A stretch of DNA of 47,593 nt from JBBBNV01 sp037137075. Lineage in GTDB: Bacteria > Bacillota > Bacilli > Paenibacillales > NBRC-103111. Position 1 is the first letter of the stretch. Each line of letters starts with the position of its first letter. Shown here in pieces: positions 41,771-47,593 of the stretch. The stretch is from contig NZ_JBBBNV010000031.1 in NCBI RefSeq assembly GCF_037137075.1, positions 1-47,593 of the forward strand. Direction: 5' to 3'. A program made the translations under genes and the position numbers. The notes under the pieces were generated by a model that did not search any database, was not told the origin of the DNA, and was given only the letters and a program-made list of their open reading frames with translations.

Positions 41771-42900
41771 CCCGCATCCTCCTCATCAAGCATGATCAAC
41801 AGCTGGTTATTATCATAAAATTCACGGAAATATTGATACGCCTTCATAATCCGGCTGCGGCGGGGCAGCCTGTCCTTCTCGTCCCCCTGGTAAATCTCGT
41901 CCCAGCGGACATGCGCCAGCATTTTAATTGCGTGCTCCAGCGCATAGCGGTTGAAGACGCCACTTTTGGTTGCTTCCTCATGAAAGAAGAGCGCCATCGC
42001 AATTTGGATGTTCTCGCTCCAGCACATGTGACGGGACTCCGGCCTTGGCAAAACCGCCAGCAGGCTTTGGAAATAAGTCGATGCCAGCAAGTCCTGCTCA
42101 TCCAGCTCTCGCTCCGTGTACTGATATCCATTGTTCCGGGCTCCCGATTTCAAGCGGCCTTCAAACAGCGCCGCCAAAATTTCAATCAGCAGGTGATATG
42201 AGAATAGATGCTGTTCGCTTTTTCCGCGCTCGGTATACATATCAACAGAAATTTGACGGACTGCCTCGTCCTGCAGAGCCAGCCGGGTAGCCAGCACATG
42301 GTAGAAACGCCGTTGATCGCGGAGCACCGCAAGATTGCCGCCGATTTTGCGGGGAAGCTTATTAATATCGGAGAACAGCTGCCGCTCCTGACGCGGATTT
42401 ATGTCCAGGTACACCATGACCGACATCGGAAACTCATACAGCCTCCGAAGCTTGTCCGTCAGCTCTTCCATCCGGTCCGTTTCTCTGCGGTCCTTGGCCC
42501 GGGCCAGCGCCCCCTGCAAGGACTCCGTCAAACGGCGGAAAGCCGCCAGACGGTGCTGCCCATCGACAACATATAATTTCTCAACCGGCTTCAAACGGTA
42601 TGCTTCCTGCTCAGTGTCATATTCTCCCGCTCCGCGTGCAGACAAAATAATGCCCGGGAAATAAATCGGCTGATGATGATCGAGATACAAGGTGATGTAA
42701 TCCATCAGCTTGGACAAATTCCGCGGAATAATCGCCCGCTGCACCTCCAAATCAACCTCGTAAATCGTAAACAGCTTACTCATTGGCAGAGTTGCCGACA
42801 ACGTCATCTGGCCGAAGGTCCGGCTAATTTGTCCGGGGATTTCCACATCCGAGGCGGATTTTTGCCCAGTAAACAGCTCGGATAAAGAAGCTTTCATCAT
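41767..42900 (-). CDS. DGQHR-domain (DndB-like) protein A
   Basis: A 377-aa protein paralogous to its downstream neighbour. It has VVDGQHRLAAFRRL (DGQHR at 113-117), a charged helical insert (about 128-153), then YLDINPRQERQLFSDINK (QLFSDIN at 174-180). Outside these blocks the two proteins differ clearly, so this is an old duplication. The N-terminal SELFTGQKSASDVEIPGQ and GQMTLSATLPMSKLF resemble DndB starts. AGGGTG precedes the ATG; two adjacent ATGs are possible. Function inferred only as nucleic-acid related. Confidence 0.82.
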   Translation of the reverse strand: MMKASLSELFTGQKSASDVEIPGQISRTFGQMTLSATLPMSKLFTIYEVDLEVQRAIIPRNLSKLMDYITLYLDHHQPIYFPGIILSARGAGEYDTEQEAYRLKPVEKLYVVDGQHRLAAFRRLTESLQGALARAKDRRETDRMEELTDKLRRLYEFPMSVMVYLDINPRQERQLFSDINKLPRKIGGNLAVLRDQRRFYHVLATRLALQDEAVRQISVDMYTERGKSEQHLFSYHLLIEILAALFEGRLKSGARNNGYQYTERELDEQDLLASTYFQSLLAVLPRPESRHMCWSENIQIAMALFFHEEATKSGVFNRYALEHAIKMLAHVRWDEIYQGDEKDRLPRRSRIMKAYQYFREFYDNNQLLIMLDEEDAG

Positions 42901-42981
42901 CTCTAATTCACCCTTTACTCTAATAGGTTACTCCTAGCTTTCCACCATTTTCCCAAAAATATAAGCATGAAGAACCAGCAC

Positions 42982-43024
42982 AAAAAAAGAAGAGGGCATC
43001 CAGATGGCATCCAGACCCTCTTCT
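42982..43024 (-). terminator. Terminator of the holin gene
   Basis: AGAAGAGGG (42988-42996) pairs with CCCTCTTCT (43016-43024), and the minus strand runs into seven T. The loop contains a direct repeat of GGCATCCAGA. Confidence 0.88.
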
Positions 43025-43028
43025 CCAG

Positions 43029-43448
43029 CTATTTATCATGTGGCGGAGTTCCTGGCGGCTCTTCTCTCTCCTTCAATACTTCAATAATCCGTTTGATTTG
43101 TTTTGGCAGCGGCAAGCCCATCCGTCCGTAATTTTCCATCACCGAGATTAATTCATTCGACAAATAAAAGTAAATGGCGCCATACATGACAATATTGATA
43201 TCCAGCAGCAAATCTGCCCGGTGACCGAGCATGATGACCATCAGCATAAGTCCTTTTTTCCATAAGCCCCAAAACCCGACTTCGCTACTAAGACCTTTAT
43301 TTTCCTTTAACGAGGCCGCCAAACCCGAAATATAGTCGATAGCCATAACAAGCAATAGCAGTCCAAACAATTCGTTCCACGCTCCGAACGCATACGTAAA
43401 AGCTGCGCCAAACACTCCTGCCAAACTGTTTACGATGGTTTGATTCAT
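43029..43448 (-). CDS. Phage-type holin (toxin secretion/phage lysis family)
   Basis: A 139-aa small membrane protein of the Phage_holin_4_1 type, with hydrophobic stretches at AFTYAFGAWNELFGLLLLVMAIDYISGL, GLMLMVIMLGH and VMYGAIYFYLSNELIS. The motif AIDYISGLAASLKENKGLSS-GFWGLWKKG and the charged tail are family-typical. No endolysin or other phage gene is adjacent, so it is an orphan, probably domesticated. ATG 43446-43448 lies 12 bases after AAAGGAGG; a TTG at 43455-43457 is an alternative. Confidence 0.85.
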   Translation of the reverse strand: MNQTIVNSLAGVFGAAFTYAFGAWNELFGLLLLVMAIDYISGLAASLKENKGLSSEVGFWGLWKKGLMLMVIMLGHRADLLLDINIVMYGAIYFYLSNELISVMENYGRMGLPLPKQIKRIIEVLKEREEPPGTPPHDK

Positions 43449-43575
43449 TATTTCCAACGACCTCCTTTGCCGTCCATCAATCCCCCTCTTATTACTATAT
43501 GTACAGCATAAATCGCTCGGCCCTGCGCCAGTCTACCAAAATTGAATTTGCTAGCGGAGACTTTGCCTCGTGGGG

Positions 43576-43604
43576 TTGACATCGTTTCCATGTGCTGCTA
43601 ATAT
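43576..43604 (+). promoter_or_regulatory. Promoter of tRNA-Val
   Basis: A perfect TTGACA (43576-43581), 17-base spacer and TAATAT (43599-43604), 28 bases before the mature tRNA. Confidence 0.75.
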
Positions 43605-43631
43605 TGTTTTTGTGGTAAATACATCCTATTT

Positions 43632-43704
43632 GACCTCATAGCTCAGCTGGGAGAGCACCATCTTGACAGGGTGGGGGTCACAGGTTCGAGCCCTGTTGAG
43701 GTCA
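43632..43704 (+). tRNA. tRNA-Val (anticodon GAC)
   Basis: A 73-base cloverleaf: acceptor GACCTCA/TGAGGTC, D-stem GCTC/GAGC, anticodon stem CCATC/GGTGG with loop TTGACAG (anticodon GAC, reads GUC/GUU), T-arm ACAGG-TTCGAGC-CCTGT, discriminator A. CCA is not encoded. It has its own promoter and terminator. Confidence 0.95.
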
Positions 43705-43711
43705 TAATGAA

Positions 43712-43740
43712 AGAGCCCTTGTATATCAAGGGCTCTTCTT
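43712..43740 (+). terminator. Terminator of tRNA-Val
   Basis: AGAGCCCTT pairs with AAGGGCTCT, followed by TCTTC, 8 bases after the tRNA. Confidence 0.85.
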
Positions 43741-43779
43741 CATTTCTCTATTATAGATTTTGCGCCGAATTACACCCCA

Positions 43780-44070
43780 TCAGTACTCACTAAACTCAAT
43801 GTCATTGAAATTCTCCACAAAACAAAGCTCGCTCCGGCTCAAGACCGATGTGCTGAATAACTCGTTGTACGGAGTTTCAGTCATGGCAATGCGCTTGTCC
43901 CGCTGCTTCCACTGCTTCAAGGCTTCCTCCGAAATCTGGAACGGCAGAAGCGGCTTCACGGTCCGCTTGCTGTGTACAACCACATAGTTATCCCGGTCCA
44001 TAGCAACAACCACATTATTTTGGTACAGCAGCTTCAAATGCTTCTCTTTCTCCACTTTTGTTACGCTCAT
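43780..44070 (-). CDS. Hypothetical 96-aa protein
   Basis: Unrecognised small soluble protein. It starts MSVTKVEKEKHLKLLY and contains a strand-rich middle (NNVVVAMDRDNYVVVHSKR) and an acidic aromatic end (FVENFNDIEFSEY). AGGAGGGG is well placed before ATG 44068-44070. It is convergent with tRNA-Val. No functional clue from neighbours. Confidence 0.75.
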   Translation of the reverse strand: MSVTKVEKEKHLKLLYQNNVVVAMDRDNYVVVHSKRTVKPLLPFQISEEALKQWKQRDKRIAMTETPYNELFSTSVLSRSELCFVENFNDIEFSEY

Positions 44071-44403
44071 ACGTTCCCCTCCTGTTCTATCATTATAGCT
44101 GATTTTGCCATAAATGAGCAATCGCTATAAAGTACGATGCACGCTGCGAACATATACCCGGAATAAACCAGCCTTTTTGCAAATTCGCGCCGCGCGCAGC
44201 TCCCAGCGCGCGGTGCTTTGCTGCATGACGGCGGTCGGGTCTAACCACTGTCGGTGCTTTCCCCGAAAAAGCGCAAGCCAAAACCTCCAATCCCGCACAC
44301 AGCGTCTTGGAGGTTCGCCATTCCTTATTGTTATCCCCGGCACAGCTTCCGGGACCGGAGTATTCGATGGCGCCGTGCTGTTTAAGCTAGCGTGACACAG
44401 CGC
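44071..44403. other. Structured intergenic region
   Basis: No credible gene. It holds a very GC-rich hairpin (CCGCGCGC 44191-44198 / GCGCGCGG 44207-44214) and a second inverted repeat AACCTCCAA (44282-44290) / TTGGAGGTT (44307-44315), which on the minus strand runs into TTTTGG. The latter is the likely terminator for the solute-binding protein gene, about 90 bases past its stop. Confidence 0.5.
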
Positions 44404-45936
44404 TTATTTTTTGTTCTGCTTGGCGTAAGCGGCTTTGTATTCATCCATAATTTGCTGACCGCCGGCTTTTTTCCACTTCTCAATTTCGGCCATGTAGCCG
44501 GCCTCGTCGATTTTGCCCATGATGAACTTGGTTTGGGCATCCCAAATTTGCTGCTCCAGCTCTTTGCCCCGTTCGCTGTAGGTTGCTGAAATCAGGGTTT
44601 GGGCCGGGTTCGGAATCGAATAGTTCATATTATCGCGTGTAATTTGAGTGCCCTTGATGCCGATAGGCACGTCCTTCAGCGGCAGATTGTTGTAGCCGTC
44701 CATTTGCAGCAGGTTATCCCGATACGGCTTCACTTCACGCTGGAACAAGGTGAAGTCCTTGAATTCGGACTGATTGTCGGTTGTTTTCACATAATGCTTG
44801 TTCTCAATTCCGCGTGTCAGCAGCGTCGCCGTATCCGGCTCCATCAAGGTGTCCAGGAATGTCAGAAGCCGTTTTACCTCCGCTTCGGTTTTTACAATCG
44901 ATTTTGGAATGACATAAATACCGGAGTTTCCGGTTTGTCCCGCCACGCGAATCCCCTTGGGCCCATTGAATTGGGCGACATCGACGATGGCATTAGGATC
45001 TATCTTGGAGAGGCGGTCCTGCTGGCTTTTGGCTGTACCGGCCACCGCAATCTTAATACCCACCCGGCCCGCATCGAACAGCTTGTCCGCCTCGGTGGAA
45101 TCGAAGGCTGCAAAGTCCTGGTTCAGCAGCTTTTCGTCATACAAACGTTTGTACAGCTTCAAGACATCGATATATTCTTTCGTTTCGAATTCCGGCGTGA
45201 AGCTGCCGTCGGGATTGACTCCCCATTTGTTCGGGGCGCCCATAGCTACAGCAAAACGAGTAGTCAAAGAAGCCTGGCCTTCATTATATCTCTTGAACAG
45301 CAGCGTGCCGAACGTATCCTTTTTGCCATTGTTGTCGGGATCGTTCAGGGTCATCGCCTTGATGACATTGTACCAATCCTCCATCGTCTGCGGCACCTTT
45401 AGCCCCAAGTTATCCAGCCAGTCCTTCCGGTAAACAATTCCCGCACGGGCAATATCCGAGAAAACCGGTATGCCGTACAGCTTGCCATCTACCAAAATAT
45501 TATTGAAGAACTGTTGATTTTGAGCGGAGATATTTTTATAGTCCTTTAAGTAAGGGCCAACCTCCCAGAACAAGCCCGACTGCATGGCATTAATCGTATT
45601 CGGAACGTACTGCACCTTAAGCAGCTGCGGCATCTCGCCTGAGGCGATCATCAGATTGACCTTTTCATCATAGGCTGCATTCGGGATCCATTGAATGCTC
45701 AGCTTCGTATTGGTATTTTTTTCGATGGCCTGCTGTACCTCGTTGCCCTTTTCCGGGACATCCCCAACCTGAGCCAGACCGATACTAATCTCGAAGGGCG
45801 TGCTGCTGTCCGGGGTTGCAGAACCTTGGGCCGAAGGCGATTCGCCGCTCCCCCCGCTGCACCCTGCCAGAATGGAGCCGGCCAGCGCCGCCACACAAAA
45901 TACGGAGACCCACTTTGTTTTTCTCAATGTCTTCAT
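44404..45936 (-). CDS. ABC transporter solute-binding lipoprotein (family 1, sugar type)
   Basis: A 510-aa extracellular lipoprotein. The N-terminus is KTLRKTKWVSVFCVAALAG and the lipobox SILAGC precedes a Ser/Gly linker. The mature part is an LplA/YtcQ-like type 1 binding protein (DEKVNLMIASGEMPQLL, YGIPVFSDIARAGIVYRKDWLDNLG, DNNGKKDTFG calcium-like loop). These proteins bind oligosaccharides such as pectin fragments, but here no permease or ATPase gene adjoins, so it is an orphan. ATG 45934-45936 is taken with GGGAGG 12 bases upstream. Closeness to a hexuronate cluster 16 kb away is only suggestive. Confidence 0.9.
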   Translation of the reverse strand: MKTLRKTKWVSVFCVAALAGSILAGCSGGSGESPSAQGSATPDSSTPFEISIGLAQVGDVPEKGNEVQQAIEKNTNTKLSIQWIPNAAYDEKVNLMIASGEMPQLLKVQYVPNTINAMQSGLFWEVGPYLKDYKNISAQNQQFFNNILVDGKLYGIPVFSDIARAGIVYRKDWLDNLGLKVPQTMEDWYNVIKAMTLNDPDNNGKKDTFGTLLFKRYNEGQASLTTRFAVAMGAPNKWGVNPDGSFTPEFETKEYIDVLKLYKRLYDEKLLNQDFAAFDSTEADKLFDAGRVGIKIAVAGTAKSQQDRLSKIDPNAIVDVAQFNGPKGIRVAGQTGNSGIYVIPKSIVKTEAEVKRLLTFLDTLMEPDTATLLTRGIENKHYVKTTDNQSEFKDFTLFQREVKPYRDNLLQMDGYNNLPLKDVPIGIKGTQITRDNMNYSIPNPAQTLISATYSERGKELEQQIWDAQTKFIMGKIDEAGYMAEIEKWKKAGGQQIMDEYKAAYAKQNKK

Positions 45937-46108
45937 TTGTTTGATTACCCTCCCTGCAAATTTCTTCCGCACAATCTTTGTCTACTTGCTGCCCCGGGCC
46001 TGACGGCCTCTGAAAACTAATTAATCACAGTTCCCAGGAATATGACAGACATTGAATTTAACCTCATTGCAATTTAAGGGCAGGGTGCGGTAAAGTGGAA
46101 AAAGCGTA

Positions 46109-46192
46109 TCCTCCATATAACTTGAATCATGCCGTAAATAACCCTAACTGTGCCGCAAGCAACCGGGACTGTGCTTTACATAACTTGCCATT
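46109..46192. repeat. Degenerate 21-bp tandem repeats
   Basis: Four consecutive 21-base units (from 46109, 46130, 46151 and 46172). The middle two begin TGCCG and end ACTG, and share AA-AACC in phase; the outer two are much weaker and keep mainly the ATAAC core. The last unit begins TGCTT. Periodicity is clear for units two and three and weaker for the others. Confidence 0.4.
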
Positions 46193-46323
46193 TTAGCTGC
46201 ACAAAGCATGGCGCTGCCCCGCCTCCACCATGTCATAACACCGTTTATAGCAGGTTACTGTACATGAACACCCGGACTTGAATTTGCATGAAAGCCCCTG
46301 GTGCGTGAGGAGCAGGACACCCG

Positions 46324-46351
46324 TTGTCAAAAAAGCACATCTAGGTACGCT
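46324..46351 (+). promoter_or_regulatory. Possible promoter of the GNAT gene
   Basis: TTGTCA (46324-46329) and TACGCT (46346-46351) with a 16-base spacer. The -10 is poor, so this is tentative. Confidence 0.35.
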
Positions 46352-46446
46352 TCCCCATGAGATGAAGGAGTGAAGCACGCCTGCGTGGGTCAAATTGAAC
46401 GGCAATCGCTGCCCATGGCTTCGCTATCCGAACGGAGGTAACCGAG

Positions 46447-47007
46447 ATGACGATACGACCGGCAACAAAGCAAGATGCAGACAGTGCAGCCCTACTGCTG
46501 TACGAGGCCATGCATGATATTGCGCATCAGCTGACAGGACAATCAGACCCGGATGATGTGCTGCGTGTTTTGGCCGATTATTTTAGACAAGAAGATAATC
46601 GCTTAAGCTTCCGGCAGGCGTTGGTTAAGGAACTCGACCGGCAGGTGGCCGGTATTATGGTCTGCTATCACGGCCGTGATGCAGAGCGGCTCGATCAGCC
46701 GATTCTGGATCACCTGCGGGCAGCAGCCAACGATCCGTCCATCCGGCTCGATCAAGAGGCTGACCTGGACGAATTTTATATCGATACCCTGTCCGTTTCC
46801 CCCGCCTTCGGCAGACGCGGCATAGGCAGAGAGCTGCTTCAGGCTGCAGAACTGCAAGCCAAGCGCTCGGGCAGCAGCCGGATTGCACTCGTTGTCGATC
46901 AAGATAATGAAGCTGCGTATTCACTCTATGTAAAGCTGGGCTATGAGAAGGATAAAATGATCCATATTAACTGTAAGCCTTACCGGCATATGATCAAGCT
47001 TCTTTGA
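46447..47007 (+). CDS. GNAT-family N-acetyltransferase
   Basis: A 186-aa acetyltransferase. It starts MTIRPATKQDADSAA. The substrate-side region is followed by DEFYIDTLSVSPAFGRRGIGRELLQAA, in which the acetyl-CoA pyrophosphate loop is RRGIG. The C-terminal motif B is ALVVDQDNEAAYSLYVKLGYEKD. The acceptor is unknown. CGGAGG precedes the ATG. Monocistronic and convergent with the small genes beyond. Confidence 0.92.
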   Translation: MTIRPATKQDADSAALLLYEAMHDIAHQLTGQSDPDDVLRVLADYFRQEDNRLSFRQALVKELDRQVAGIMVCYHGRDAERLDQPILDHLRAAANDPSIRLDQEADLDEFYIDTLSVSPAFGRRGIGRELLQAAELQAKRSGSSRIALVVDQDNEAAYSLYVKLGYEKDKMIHINCKPYRHMIKLL

Positions 47008-47055
47008 AGCGATCTGCCGCCCAGCCATTGAAGGCTCCGGCGTTCCAGCGGAAAA

Positions 47056-47086
47056 GCCGCCTTCCAGCTCCGTATCAAACGGCGGC
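47056..47086 (-). terminator. Terminator of the 51-aa gene
   Basis: GCCGCC (47056-47061) pairs with GGCGGC (47081-47086). On the minus strand TTTTC follows. It lies 37 bases past the small gene's stop. Confidence 0.55.
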
Positions 47087-47123
47087 GGAACGGCGGCGAT
47101 TTGCTGTGCCTGTGCCCTGCGTA

Positions 47124-47279
47124 TTATCTGCCCCGCCGGATCTTGACAATGCCTACATCAACAGCATTAATCGATATGGAATTGCCGCCCTGATGAATGG
47201 AGGCATTTGCCGACTGCCGTGTTTTGGCGATATGATTGCTCTTTTTCCAAGTATGGCGTTTCTTTGCTTTGTTTCGCAT
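47124..47279 (-). CDS. Small basic 51-aa protein
   Basis: ATG 47277-47279 follows a strong GGGGGGAG site by 6 bases and opens 51 codons ending in TAA. The product is very basic (MRNKAKKRHTWKKSNH at the start, KIRRGR at the end) with a Gly/Asn/Ser core (GGNSISINAVDVGIVK). It shares the pattern GN-x4-NAV-x-V-x-I-x-K with the frameshifted frame just upstream, so the two are paralogues. Family not recognised; basic small proteins of this kind in spore-formers may be spore components, which is a guess. Confidence 0.65.
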   Translation of the reverse strand: MRNKAKKRHTWKKSNHIAKTRQSANASIHQGGNSISINAVDVGIVKIRRGR

Positions 47280-47324
47280 AAAAAGCTCCCCCCTTCCAAG
47301 GGAGGCTACAGGCCTGCATATGAA

Positions 47325-47488
47325 CTACTTACGGCGCATTGCCTTTTTCAAAATTTTTACATTAACAGCATTACTGGCAAGCGCATTGCCTTCTCTTGAT
47401 TTGGCGACGGCGGATTGAACGATTATGACAACGATAACGTTTTTTTACCGACGTTGTATTTGTAGGTCCGGACCCGGTTGCGGTTCAT
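47325..47488 (-). pseudogene. Frameshifted small basic protein, paralogue of the next gene
   Basis: ATG 47486-47488 after AGGAGG starts a basic peptide (MNRNRVRTYKYNVGKK) that stops after 21 codons at 47423. A -1 shift at the seven-A run (plus T-run 47440-47446) continues to a TAG at 47325-47327, giving about 54 residues ending GNALASNAVNVKILKKAMRRK. The last part matches the core of the 51-aa gene. It could be a recent frameshift, a sequencing error in the homopolymer, or slippage. Confidence 0.5.
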
Positions 47489-47593
47489 AGTCATCCTCCT
47501 AGCTTGGAAGTTTCTACTAGTGCTTAAAATCTCAAATACCTCAACGTTAACAGGTTAATCTTACCAAGCGATGTGATACACTGAAAGCACGAA
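47489..47593. other. Right-edge intergenic sequence
   Basis: About 105 bases, AT-rich, with no gene. The promoter for the small-gene pair should lie here or beyond the edge; I see no convincing -35/-10 pair. Confidence 0.4.

Larger units (their letters stand above)
45937..46446. other. Long intergenic region between solute-binding gene and GNAT gene
   Basis: About 510 bp with no convincing coding frame. It holds degenerate 21-base repeats at 46109-46192 and a possible GNAT promoter at 46324-46351. I could not identify the promoter of the solute-binding gene. Confidence 0.5.

Noticed and set aside
40583..42900. Complete phosphorothioate (dnd) modification system
   Set aside because: Only two DndB-like genes exist; no cysteine desulfurase, PAPS-reductase-like, SMC-like or DndE gene on either side.
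43029..43448. Prophage remnant around the holin gene
   Set aside because: No integrase, endolysin, structural or attachment-site features nearby; tRNA-Val is intact with no duplicated 3' end seen in the window.
1..47593. CRISPR arrays, insertion sequences or integrons
   Set aside because: No regular spacer-repeat arrays, transposase motifs or terminal inverted repeats with target duplications were seen on either strand.

Overview
The window looks like chromosomal DNA from a spore-forming Gram-positive bacterium, most likely Paenibacillus or a close relative. This rests on a T-box-controlled tyrS, a CcpA very close to the Bacillus protein, a Spo0E-like phosphatase, a spore-coat-like Q/N/Y-rich protein, copper-amine-oxidase-N (stalk) secreted proteins, and AGGAGG ribosome binding sites with TTG and GTG starts used freely. 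No insertion sequence, integrase, CRISPR array or rRNA was seen. One tRNA gene (Val, anticodon GAC) is present.

Layout. 1-9.0 kb: a truncated gene end, tyrS with its T-box leader, a divergent class A penicillin-binding protein with C-terminal FN3 modules, then acsA, mtnN and ccpA on the minus strand. This resembles the Bacillus tyrS-acsA-...-ccpA neighbourhood, but no acuABC or motPS genes lie between acsA and ccpA. 9.0-14.5 kb: a minus-strand sugar PTS operon (EIICBA, Enzyme I, DJ-1/PfpI, VanZ-like, YgiT-type zinc finger, a possible 46-aa gene). 14.5-20.5 kb: a repeat-containing coat-like protein, then an apparent six-gene operon (two CrcB fluoride-channel subunits, a divergent EPSP synthase, a C39-type peptidase, a CoA-binding protein, ThiE), and a plus-strand rhodanese and minus-strand aroK.

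20.9-28.6 kb is the most coherent metabolic block: LacI regulator, UxaE-family epimerase, LarA-like nickel-enzyme homologue, gluconokinase, SDR oxidoreductase and 6-phosphogluconate dehydrogenase. Read together they spell a route tagaturonate -> fructuronate -> mannonate -> gluconate -> 6-phosphogluconate -> ribulose 5-phosphate, which would bypass the mannonate dehydratase/KDG pathway. The central mannonate/gluconate 2-epimerase step is an inference from the LarA-like gene.

28.7-40.5 kb is mostly single genes: hypothetical and stalk-domain proteins, YktB, a DUF2334 deacetylase-like protein, an MFS exporter, speA with a small partner, DUF1292, Spo0E-like, MBL-fold, DUF3892 and histidine phosphatase proteins. 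40.6-42.9 kb holds two translationally coupled DGQHR (DndB-like) genes with no dnd partner genes nearby, the best candidate in the window for an uncharacterised system. 43-47.6 kb: an orphan holin, tRNA-Val, a small hypothetical gene, an orphan ABC solute-binding lipoprotein, degenerate 21-bp intergenic repeats, a GNAT acetyltransferase and two related tiny basic-protein genes, one of them frameshifted.
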